Made by a program: the position numbers and the translations under genes. This document shows positions 54,119 to 64,000 of a stretch of 64,000 nt of DNA, one piece after another (positions within the stretch are counted from its first letter, which is position 1; each line of letters starts with the position of its first letter). Source of the stretch: Laccaria trichodermophora. Taxonomy: Eukaryota; Basidiomycota; Agaricomycetes; Agaricales; Hydnangiaceae. The stretch lies in assembly GCA_018417955.1 (NCBI GenBank), contig JACTVC010000028.1:372001-436000 (forward strand), read 5' to 3'. A model generated the notes under the pieces. The model saw only the letters and a list, made by a program, of their open reading frames with translations. It did not search any database and was not told where the DNA came from.

Positions 54119-54299
54119 TGAGTGGTCGTCCACTGGATTCGGCCCTGTTCGATCGCGGAATTGGACTCCTTGTCGTTCCGTTGGAGGATATATATCTTGA
54201 CTCCTTGTCGATATATGTCCTCTCCTCGTGTTTGACTCTTTGTCGCACGAGGTTCTTTCAACAATTCTGACTATGATTCAATTCTGACTGTATTACTAG
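54119..54299 (+). repeat. Triple-hairpin intron VI (181 nt)
   Basis: Donor GTGAGT at 54119, acceptor ACTAG ending at 54299, three bases before the ATG at 54302. Hairpins: 54156-54180 (CGGAA/TTCCG), 54186-54220 (11-bp stem GGATATATATC/GATATATGTCC), 54224-54252 (CCTCGTG/CACGAGG). Cores: TGGACTCCTTGTC, TTGACTCCTTGTC, TTGACTCTTTGTC. Confidence 0.88.
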
Positions 54300-54301
54300 C
54301 C

Positions 54302-56884
54302 ATGGCCGATACTACAATTCAAGATTCGAAACCTTATTACAAAGAATACACGCGTGATTCGGACCGGGATTTCCTCGCGACGGATGCCTACTGTTGGGAT
54401 GTTATCGATCGCAAGGTTCGGACGAGGGAGGTTGGGAGTGAGGCGGGGATCAACACTTTTATCGAACATCTGGACAAGCTCGACCCCGCCTCCTGGTGGG
54501 TTATCACTACTCCGAATGCGGGTTACATCCCGACAGCTCCAATTGGCATTCGACGTATCCAAGCAAAGGCAGATGGCCGCTTTGGATTAGACGATCGCAC
54601 CCTCCACCCCCAGATGTACGTCCAAGGTTTTGAGTACATCTGCTGCATCCCCCAACGCGATCAGTCTCGCCACATGTTGTGGTGGACACCCACCCTCGCT
54701 GATTGCCCCATGATTCCCAATTCACCGTTCTCCATCACCATTCGCGTACTCAAGCCAGAACTCCTGAAGGGGTACAAGGATCTTCGTGACAAGTATGTTG
54801 GTTTAATCGCAAAACGAGAGGGACGCGACCGCTCCCCTCTTGCGGGTCTTTTGGTTACCACAATGTGTCAAGCCCTTGATAGGCTTCAATCGTTTGGGAT
54901 GACTTACAAGGAAATCCTACTCGGCGTAGCAGAATTCCAGAGGGCTGTCCTTGACATCCACGCGTGGATCGATTTCGTAGACGTTTATCAACCTCGTCTG
55001 TTTCCTGGACCCAATGGCGTGGTGAAGTACGATGCCAATCAGGCTCTGATGGGGGCTTTCACGGAAAAGGTTCAGGTCGCTCAACAACTGCAGGCGATGG
55101 GGATCCCTGTATGGCTGATCCGCCCCTCATTTCGAATCCTCCCCACCATGAATGTCAACATCCCTTCTTTCCAGCAACATTGCAAGATGATCGTTCTTGA
55201 GCATTTCAAGGATCATGAGGGCACTTTAGACCCATACCCTGTTCTGGTGACTGGTCCGCCCTCGTCCGAACTTTACAGGTGGACCCAACGTATAGGCTGC
55301 GCAATCATGGACCTTCAAAATGTCACTGCAATCGGTCGACAAGACTTTATTGAGGGGAAAGCTAGTATTGGGGCAGTTCGAGACGAATGTAAGTTTTCAG
55401 CTTGTAATGATGCAACCCACTTCACATACCTCAATGAAGATTCTATTCCTGTGCCGTCCGCATCCGCGTTGTCGTCTGCGGGGAAAGTTGGCCCATCTGG
55501 TTGGTTCTTTCGTATTTCTTTCTATGTAACCTTGGAGACTAATTTCTGCCTTTCTCTCAGCTTACCTGTTACCATCCAGCAGTGTCGGACAACAACCCTC
55601 AGCTTCCAGAAGTGTCGGACAACAACCCGCACCATCCTCGAAAGGTGGGTCTCACCATTCTAAGCTTAACATATGTAGTAATTGAGAATTCTGGCAGTTC
55701 TGCTTTCTGTGGCCTCTCAGCAGCTGTCCCGACGCTCCTCGGTACCATCCATCCCACCGGTCATGCCCAACCCAACACGTCATGGTGGTCCAGGACCTTC
55801 GAAGCGCCCTCGCATAGCTGAGGCGAACGCGGCTGATGTCAACTCTCCTTTCATGCCTGTCCCCGTTCCCACGTGGGCCAACGCTTTACAAAACTTGGAT
55901 ACCGATCGTCGTCGTTTGAGACGTCAGCCAGGGGATGTGAACATCGGGTACAAATACCCGAAACCAGAGATTTTCTTGAACTCCAAGAATCGGGCTTTGT
56001 ACACTGCTACTTGGCTTGCTATCCGGGCTCATCATGCTTACACACTGGCAACGGCAACCGAGCTACCGCCACCTATCACTGCCCAGCAATGGCGGAATTT
56101 CCTCTTGCGAATCATACCCTTCTTGGATGCTGATGACATCGATTATACAGCGGATGTTGAAGATACCACCGCCGTACCGTTGCCTCCGCAGCCTGCCACG
56201 AAAGGGAAACAGAAAAAAGTTGGTGCCTCGTCCCGAAAGAAACATGTCAAGAAATCGAACTCGTACCTGGAGGAGATCCCCTTGGGAAACACCTTGATCG
56301 ATCGGGTGGTCTTTTATGATACAACCATCCAGTTGGGCACAACACAGGAGCTTGAGCGGGCGTTGACGCCAGAGGTCACTCAGGAGATTCTCTGGGAACT
56401 CTGCCACATGAGTTTCCGGATTGAACTCTTGAGCCTAGATGCTCTCCTTGCCGACACATTGTACCATGGCTGGTGGGGTGTTACAGATGCAGAAGCGGCG
56501 AGGTCTCGCTCAGAGCAACTTCTCAGGGTATTTCCCTTGTCGGGTGATGTGCTCGGATCTTTTATGATCAACGAAATCCCCAATCGCGACTTGGGTTTGA
56601 CATCGTTTGATCTGGAAGAACGGAACCGTCATCTTGTGGAGCTTGGGAGGTTGATGTGTCCATGGAAGGGTTGCCCGGATTCAATTAAGGATGCTAGCCA
56701 CCTACCGATAGAGGCGCATGTTCAGGCACTGGAAGAAGCATGTACAAGCTTCTACTGCCAGTCTTTCTTTGACAACTTTGGTCGTGCACCCATCATCCCT
56801 TGTCGCCTTCCTCGTCGTTCTCTTGCACGCCCAGAGCCAGTTAGCTTTGCAGATTCAGTGACGTCCGCCCTGCCCTCTTCGTAA
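54302..56884 (+). CDS. Unknown 805-residue protein
   Basis: Four exons: 54302-55388, 55440-55499, 55561-55644, 55698-56884; phases consistent. No named family recognised. Exon 1 is globular: 'DAYCWDVIDRKVRTREVG', 'WWVITTPNAGYIPTAPIGIR', 'DDRTLHPQMYVQGFEYICC', 'ITIRVLKPELLKGYKDLRDK' and 'QLQAMGIPVWLIRPSF' (about 262-277). A Ser-rich linker contains a short direct repeat (SVGQQPSAS/SVGQQPAPS). Exon 4 encodes a second globular part with a basic stretch ('GKQKKVGASSRKKHVKK') and 'HLVELGRLMCPWKGCPDS'. The 'GIPVWLIRP' segment resembles 'GIPCFVVREL' in the extra ORF of the neighbouring retrotransposon. No membrane segments. Leader introns V and VI have triple hairpins, so expression may depend on their structure. 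Confidence 0.75.
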
Positions 56885-57086
56885 TTTTGTACAGTCATAC
56901 CATGTTTCTCGGACTTTTTTGTCATGTCGGCCTCATTATTGTTCTTGCCATCGCCACATGACCCATAATTTGATCTTCCTCGTGTTTGCGGTTGCACCCG
57001 GTTCTTTGAGGGGTTAGTTGTGTACGTGGGTAAGATTTTCTTTCCTTTTTTCCCTCACATCCTTGCTTGTTGTGCTTGTGAATTCT

Positions 57087-60000
57087 ATGGCTTTCAACAA
57101 GAGCCGTTACTTGGGCAAGGCTGGGATTGCTATTGGATCTCCGTCATTGAAGAAGAAGTCCTCAGGTCATACTTGGGCTTCTACTAGTGACTCTACTGTG
57201 TCCCGTCGTCCTTATGGGTTGCCAGGCATTCAGATCTTACCTAGGCAAGACTTGACCACTCCTCTGGGGTCATTTAATCAGATTTCAATGCCCACTGGGG
57301 CTGATTTGCATGATGCTGCTGCTGCTGCTGCTGCTGAGGATGATTTATCTGACTCCTCAGGTGGTGACTCTGAAGATTCTGTTGAAGATTCTGCTAGTGA
57401 TGTCCTTCACCCTTTGGTGTTTCCTGCAGAGCAAGTTTCCCCAAAGAAGAGATTAGACAAAAAGTTGGCCTTGTGGAGGAACTGGGCTTTGAAACTGATC
57501 CCTGAACTTTTGGATCCTTATCTGGGCTTGTTGAGGGAGTCTGAGAATTTGAGGAACATAGATAGGAGATTACCTCATTGTTCTTGCAATGGGACTGGGC
57601 ATAAAATGAATGTTATTGCTGTGTTCTTTGAAAGTGAGTTGCTTTATTGTTAAAATATCAACTTGTAATAATTTACATCCATCTAAGAACTTGTTTCTGT
57701 GGAAGTCTGTTCTTGCTCTGCAGCTTTTCAGCTCTTGGCCATGGGTTTGTTTCCAGCCTCACCCCTTCGACCAATGTTAGCTGTGGATTTGAATATGCTT
57801 GACTTTGTAAATGAGCTTTTTGTTCGTTCACCTCCGAACACTACTGCATGGTGTGACTCAGTTGAGGCATTTCTGGGTTCTCGCACTTATAAGCTTGAGA
57901 GTAAAGATGCCATAAGGCGTCGCTTTGGAAATGCACTACAGTGGTATGGAAATCTCATTTCCCAGAAAGATCTTTTGATATCTGGGGTTATAAATGAGGG
58001 TCGTCTAAATTGGCTCAAGGAGGCTGGGTCTCCACTTGAATCAGATAATATAGACACAGTAGACCAAAACTATGAACCTCCACCTTCTTCTAGTCCTACT
58101 TCAGTGGCAGATAATGCTAGTGATGATTCTCATGAGAGTCAGAATACTACAAACTCTGATTCTGATATTCCTCGTCCAAGTGAGTACTTGCGGAAGCGAT
58201 GCCCTCTCTGTTTTGGTGGGGATAATCCACATGACCCAAATTTTATGTAAGTGATTTTTTAAATTGGGTCAAAAATAGATTCTGATGACTGGTACATTTC
58301 AAGGGTGGATGTCATTGTATGCATTGATGCTTGTTTTACTCACAAAAGAAGAAACCCTGCAAAAGGTGGGGCAAAGGGACCTGAAAATCTGCATCCTGAT
58401 ACAGTATTTGTGCCTGAGAAATATGTAATGGAGATGAAGGCTTTAGTTGAAACAGTTCGACCAGAGAAGTCCAAAGGAAAAGAAAAGGCTAATTTATCAT
58501 CTGATGAACAACCTGCTGAAGACTCATATGAACCTGGCATGAAGGTCCCTGTCTCAGCTTTGGAGGGATGCCTGGCTTCCTTTATTGCAGCAGATGAGAG
58601 AAGAACTAAAGCCAGCACACAGTTCTTTGCAGATACAGGTCTTATGGCCATGCTGTGTCGTCATGACCATGTTCTCTGGCTAGTAAACATGACTACTGCT
58701 GGAGAACACCAATACTATGCTCTGGTATTGATAAAAATGCTGTTTATGAATTTGCCTTTATCAATGACAGTTGGAATTTTGTATGACATTGGATGCCAGT
58801 TGGAGAGAAGTTGCCAAATTTGGGGGTTTCTGGAGGAATTCATGGCAAGAATCCTTTTTGCACTTGCAGTTTTCCATGCATATGGACACCAGTGGCCCTG
58901 CCAACTTGTTTATCACCCTCGTAAATGTGAAGGTTTTGGCCTCTCTGATGGTGAGGGTTGTGAACGTTTCTGGAGTGCTATCAAGTTATTAATTCCTTCA
59001 ATGCGTGTGGCAGGGGTAAGTGTCTATCTCATGTATATGTGAAATTAAGCTGATAACTGAGCCAAATAGTTTTATCATCAGCTGTTTACCATTGATACTC
59101 AGGTCAAGCATCTGGATAAAAAGTCTTTTGATATGATGGGTAAATGGCTTCAACGCAAATGGTTGTCTTGCATGGAAAGAAAAATTGAGGCTGAATTGAT
59201 TCTCAATGAACTGGGGTTGGAAATTTCTTTGCTTGAAAATGAATGGAAGCAGCAAGTGGCGGCACAGACCAAGCCCTTGGCACGACAATCAAAGAATATT
59301 GCAAATGTTGCAATTAAGGAAATTTTGGCTTTATATACTGCAAAGAAAATTTTTGCAACAGAGTTGGGAGGGCTTGATGACCAGCTAATTTCTGGGGTCT
59401 ATGGGGATGATATGTCAGTGGAGGATGTTTTGGCTGCACGTAAAGCAATCATGAAGAAGCAAGGTGTGATTGAGGCAAATATAAAGACAAAGAAGAAAAG
59501 GCTGGGGGTTAAAGATAAGGAAGATTTGAAAAGTTTGATGGGCAATAAGTTTCTTCAATTGAAACTTAATGCCAGGGCTCTTAAACAAAGACTCAGAGAT
59601 CGTTTAAGAAATCGGAAATTTGAATTGGAAAGGTTAGAGAGAGCATATCGACAAACAACTTCCAATGGTAAGGAGTTTATCTAACACAGACCACTCACTC
59701 TTTGTTGACTTCTATTTTAATAGAGACTAAATTACATTCACATGTCCAGAAACAAGTCAATAGGCAGCAACCAACAATTGCTAGATTGGCAAAGAAGTAC
59801 AATGACATGTGCTATGATATGACAAAGCAAATCCAGCAGGGAAAGGCCCCTGGCAATTCTATAGCCCCTGTGCCAATCAATCAGGAGCATTTATTTGCTC
59901 TAGATGTGGATGATGACATCTGGCAGGATGTTGGATTAGATGAGAATGAAAGTGAGGTTATACCTGGCTGGCTTGGGGATGAGAAGATTCGTGAAGGAAT

Positions 60001-60604
60001 CAAAGGAATGCTGACAACCAAGAGATGTGCAGAAGAGATGGCTAGAATCAAACGAGAGCGAACAGCCCTGCAGGAGTGGTCAAGGGAAGAGTGGGAAGCT
60101 ATCAATATGGCCATTCTTATGTGTGGTAAGCTTGTTTGAATTGCTATTTGAGTGTATCTAACAGTACTGTTCTTTATTACAGAGGATGAAGACATTGAGC
60201 ATCAGTTGGTTATCAGAAAGTCAAGACATCTGAGTTTGTGTGCACAGTGGAGGCAACAGGTGTCTCTGATTCCTGGCACATATCCAATGTTGAAAGGATG
60301 GGGACCTGATGTCAAAGATTTGGAGACTGCATTGAAGGAGTTGTCACAAGAAAATGTTGATGAAGAGGAAAGTGATGATGAACAGTTGAATTGCACATAT
60401 AATGTTGAAGAAGCAGACAACAACAATGTTATTGAAGAGACAGAATCCATGGCAGTGTCAGATGCATTCAGGGTAGCAGATAATGGGCTGGCCTTTGGGA
60501 GATGGGAGAGTGAGGATTTGTGGGAGGATCTGGAAGATGATGAAGAAGATGACTTGGATGTTGGAACATCTCGTAAGAGGTCAAGGCAGAAGTATTATAG
60601 GTAG
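57087..60604 (+). CDS. CxC1-type KDZ transposase, AT-rich copy
   Basis: Six exons: 57087-57633, 57688-58246, 58304-59015, 59103-59667, 59724-60125, 60183-60604; 1068 residues, all phases consistent, no internal stop. The start at 57087 (MAFNKSRYLGKAGIAIG) is chosen over an upstream hydrophobic extension. Order: 'CPLCFGG' (about 353), 'DVIVCIDACFTHKRRN', 'LMAMLCRHDHVLWLVNM', 'LYDIGCQLERSC' (about 527), 'VFHAYGHQWPCQLVYHPRK', 'GEGCERFWSAIK' (about 584), then long charged coiled-coil regions and an acidic C-terminus. These match the 26538-30973 transposase block by block, but there is no Ulp1 protease domain and far fewer introns. Codons are strongly A/T-ending. The intact frame suggests recent activity. 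Confidence 0.88.
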
Positions 60605-60805
60605 GTTTGGTGGGAAAAAAGTTGGAATGAAATTGTCATGAGATGATACAATTTGAAGCTTGGTAAGGTTTGGAAATATCAATAACAATCAAAGAGCTGC
60701 CTGGTAGGAAATGATAAGTACAGTTAGTAGTTAGTTCATAGAATTGTAGAATGGTACAATTATGAATGGATATACTAGTTGACAGGAAGGTTTAAGTTAG
60801 AGATT

Positions 60806-61316
60806 GCAATACCATGGTATGGTATGAAAGTGCAATACCATGGTATGGTATGAGAGTGCAATACCATGGTATGGTATGAGATTGCAATACCATGGTATGA
60901 TATGAGAGTGCAATACCATGGTATGGTATGAAAGTGCAATACCATGGTATGGTATGAGAGTGCAATACCATGGTATGATATGAGAGTGCAATACCATGGT
61001 ATGGTATGAAAGTGCAATACCATGGTATGGTATGAAAGTGCAATACCATGGTATGGTATGAGAGTGCAATACCATGGTATGGTATGAGAGTGCAATACCA
61101 TGGTATGGTATGAAAGTGCAATACCATGGTATGGTATGAGAGTGCAATACCATGGTATGGTATGAGAGTGCAATACCATGGTATGGTATGAGAGTGCAAT
61201 ACCATGGTATGGTATGAGAGTGCAATACCATGGTATGATATGAGAGTGCAATACCATGGTATGGTATGAAAGTGCAATACCATGGTATGGTATGAGAGTG
61301 CAATACCATAGTATAA
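60806..61316. repeat. 26-bp minisatellite with a palindrome in every unit
   Basis: About 19-20 copies of GCAATACCATGGTATGGTAT+GAGAGT, with few substitutions (GAGAGT/GAAAGT, GGTATGG/GATATGA). Each unit contains the perfect 12-bp palindrome ATACCATGGTAT. A degenerate patch of the same words (GGTATGGTAT) lies at about 61775-61920. Confidence 0.95.
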
Positions 61317-62104
61317 TATTTTGATAATGAAGACTCTCAGAACACAAGACTTGATCCCATTTACAATTAACAAGACTTTGGGATTGGATAGATTCACTCA
61401 GCTTTGATAAAATTGGACCAAATATTATGACAAAAGGCCAAACATTTAGGACAACAATACTTCATTCCATGATTGCAGTGTTTAAGAAAATTGAGATTGT
61501 ATGATGGTGTTGTTGGCAAGACTATATGTGTATTCTAATGGATAGGACAGGGAGATATATGTATCATCTGACAGCTTTGATGCATGGGAAAGCTAGGATA
61601 ATCCCCATTTGAACTGACTGGCTTGGACTATCTGGCCTCAATTTGTAGCCTAATATCTCAGAAAAAACCTGGAGAACCACCCCACAAAATATGGCACCCA
61701 ATGGACCACTATTGCAGCCTACAGAAATAATTTATATATTTTGAAAAAAGGACCCCAGACACCCTGTGACAGCTTTGGTATGATGGTATGAAGTGACATC
61801 ATACCATATGGTATGGTATAACATGACATGGTATGGTATGGTAACTTGGTATTGGTATGAGTGGGATATGGTATGAGTTTTCCATTCCATGGTACCATGG
61901 TATTGGTATGGTGCTCACATACCACTCTGGAATGGGTACCATTGAGGTACCCTTAAATCAAAGAATTCATATACCTCATAGGTACCCAAAAATGGGTGAC
62001 TGAAGTGTTCAGATGAGGAAGAAGCTTCTGAGTAAGTAGTGTTATGATTTTCTTTCTTTTCTTTTTGATGTGTTTGGAGTGTAAATGAAAGAAGAAATAC
62101 TGAT
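61317..62104. other. AT-rich spacer between two KDZ genes
   Basis: No gene. It contains degenerate GGTATGG repeats around 61775-61920. It may hold the ends of one or both KDZ elements; I could not define TIRs. Confidence 0.4.
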
Positions 62105-64000
62105 TTGTACAATAGTTCTAGTTTCCTTTTCAGATTTACTTTTCTGCTCTTGTCATCAGCTATATCACTTGTATCCCAGCACTGGATTTTAGTCTGGCTC
62201 TTGATCTGGTCAAATCTAGTTTCATTGGCATCTGCTACCTCTTCAGGGCAACGTCCTTTTCCAAATATTCCATTCAGCATATTTAGTGATGCAATCCAGA
62301 CAATCTTTGGCTCTAATATTTCTTTGGCAACTGTTCTCACAATCTCATTCACACTATTTGAGAATCCCGATTTATTAAATCTTCATTTTCGTCAACAACA
62401 ATGGATTTGTGGTGATGAAAACAAAGTGCAGATTTCAGGATGGATAATTGCATTGAGCAATGCACTGGTAAACAAACTTGGAAAGAAGAGGGTTGAAACT
62501 TTATTCTCTGAAAATGAACTTGCACGAGAGCCAGATGAAAAGGCAAAAGTTGATCTTCTTGCTGGAAAGCTTGACAAGCTGGCTGGCTGCTTGAAACTAT
62601 CAACATTTGATGAGAAGGGGGGTTATAAAGGAAAATTACTCCCTCTATCACACAGCAAGATAGAACCAGCTTATGTCATTTGCCCCCCTTCATTTGCATG
62701 TGAAACTCAGAGTTGTAGTCCAAGATCATTGCGTCAATCTACCAAAAGTAGTGACATACCATTGGTTACCTTGATCAAAGAGCAGAGAGTATACCAAGAT
62801 GTCCCTGTGCTTACAGGAAAGTGCCCAAACTGTAAAACATTATACACAGCCGATCATGAAAGATTTGAAGATACATCAACTATTCAAAATACTTTGAAAC
62901 GAGTCTATCTTAACTCAGCCAAATATTTAAAAATTGGCCAATCAATCTGGACTGATTGTGGATTTGCAATGGCAGCTATAAATGCTATGTATAACTTTCA
63001 TGCTTCAGCATCTGCTTTCTCAGAGTACTGGAATAATACATATGGAACAAAAGAAATTTCAATTTCACGAGCTCATGTCTGGCAAGCATTTGTTCAACAA
63101 TCTGTTCGCACAATTGCTGAAGAATCTGGAATTGATGCTGAATTTGATGATGGATTGAATATCAAAGAAGTTACTACTCAGGCATTTTCACTCTTGGGGG
63201 AAGATGGAGTCATCAGAGCTTCAGAAGGACATGCATGTGATGAATGTACTCAAAAACGCAAAGATACAAGTGATGTGGTTTTCAATAATCCAGCAGCAGT
63301 TGTTGGTGTTGATGCCACAGATGATGATATTCCTGCTTTGGCAGCAGCTCCTGAAGAAATGGAAGTTGATGCACCTCAGGTCACTTCAGATAATGAGATG
63401 GATACTGATGATATCCCAAACATAAAAATGGTTGTTCTTGATGGTATAGTTATGGGTCCTCAGGTAAATGACTTTTACATTTTGTTCATGGAGTTTGTTT
63501 GTTCACAATGATTTTTTCTAGCACTGTGCATATGAGAATTGCACTAATGACCTCTCTAACTCTCGTGGTGGATCTCTATGTGATATACATCACATAATGC
63601 TTGCTACTCAATGCTTGGTCTGTGACTGTAATAACCGAAGAGTAGAAAGAACACTTGCATGTGAACAGCACCAACCACAGTGGCGTAAACATACAAAGAA
63701 CAGCAAACGCCACAACCAGGCTGGAGTTCGCTGGATGTTACAACGCCCTGGGGAGAATAATCCTTGGGAGCCCCGTCGCAGAGGACCAAATCCCCAACAA
63801 CATGATGAACCAAATGAAGAACCACAGCCACCTCCCAATTACTTTCGTGCTGCTAGATTCTACTGTGTTGAAACTATTTGTGCACCTTGTGGTGTTGTTA
63901 TTGCATGGGCCAAGTTTCCAAAATCAGAATCACCAACCAATATTTTGAACTTTCTAGCAAAGGTTTATCCAACAGAAGAATCAAGGCCTGATTATATCTG
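62105..64000 (+). CDS. CxC5/CxC6-type KDZ transposase, 5' part
   Basis: Exon 1 is open from about 62105 to 63463 and exon 2 from 63522 to the window edge; intron 63464-63521. The true start is uncertain. The protein has 'LTGKCPNCKTLYTADHERF' (CxC5 cluster), 'DGFAM/WTDCGFAMAAINAMY'-type helical region, 'HACDECTQKR', then 'CAYENCTNDLS', 'LCDIH' and 'CLVCDCNN' (CxC6-type cluster), and 'FYCVETICAPCGVVIAWAKF', which leads into the KDZ catalytic domain beyond 64000. CxC5 and CxC6 clusters are known companions of a KDZ transposase lineage distinct from CxC1. Together with 57087-60604, this means two different KDZ lineages lie within 7 kb. Codon use is as A/T-rich as in its neighbour. Confidence 0.85.

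Noticed and set aside
49552..54252. The recurring GACAAGGAGTCAA words as a CRISPR-like or simple dispersed repeat
   Set aside because: Spacing is irregular between groups, flanks are paired arms rather than spacers, and they fall in groups of three inside introns of a eukaryote.
60775..61397. Three overlapping minus-strand ORFs of 170-201 codons
   Set aside because: They are products of the 26-bp minisatellite: the unit has no stop and its length is not a multiple of three, so all frames stay open and encode the same permuted peptide.

Overview
The window is nuclear DNA of a filamentous basidiomycete, most likely a mushroom-forming agaricomycete. The evidence is many short GT-AG introns (about 45-70 nt), single-copy housekeeping genes typical of fungi (uL16/RPL10, CAND1, FKBP12, a CoA-type Nudix hydrolase, a caleosin), a Crinkler-type protein, and transposons of the KDZ superfamily with CxC cysteine clusters that are abundant in mushroom genomes. 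I cannot name the species. Gene models below were spliced by hand and checked for reading-phase consistency.

Layout. 0-20.1 kb is mostly gene-dense: the 3' end of a YFH7-type P-loop kinase, caleosin (-), Nudix hydrolase (+), FKBP12 (-), a secreted repeat protein whose exons and introns were duplicated together (-), a non-autonomous hAT-like element with an 8-bp target duplication, a small membrane protein (+), a Crinkler-like protein (-), RPL10 (+) and the 16-exon CAND1 gene (+). 20.1-26.2 kb is a recombined patch of recent duplicates: two tandem copies of a small secreted protein (one frameshifted), a 295-residue hypothetical protein plus a broken inverted copy, and a second copy of the membrane protein. 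26.2-31.0 kb is a KDZ transposon whose transposase is fused to a Ulp1-like cysteine protease. 31.0-33.1 kb has two small spliced genes (a basic protein and one with an RNase H1/viroplasmin-type domain).

34.6-47.6 kb is a 13-kb Ty3/gypsy chromodomain retrotransposon with 367-bp LTRs that differ at one base. Downstream of the integrase, in the env position, it carries an additional 1146-codon SR-rich ORF. Its 3' LTR cuts into a multi-exon gene on the minus strand.

47.6-56.9 kb holds three genes of unknown function (one -, two +) diverging from about 52.0-52.3 kb. It also holds the most striking signal in the window. Six introns of 162-187 nt, three times the normal length here, each contain exactly three RNA-type hairpins. 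Every hairpin has its own outer stem but the same core: 2-nt bulge, GAC/GTC inner stem, TCNTT loop. The hairpins always lie in the sense orientation of the host transcript. G.U closing pairs and compensatory changes argue for selected RNA structure. This looks like an undescribed family of structured introns.

From about 57.0 kb to the end the DNA becomes visibly A+T-richer. It contains a CxC1-type KDZ transposase, a 26-bp palindromic minisatellite and the start of a second KDZ protein of the CxC5/CxC6 type running off the window.
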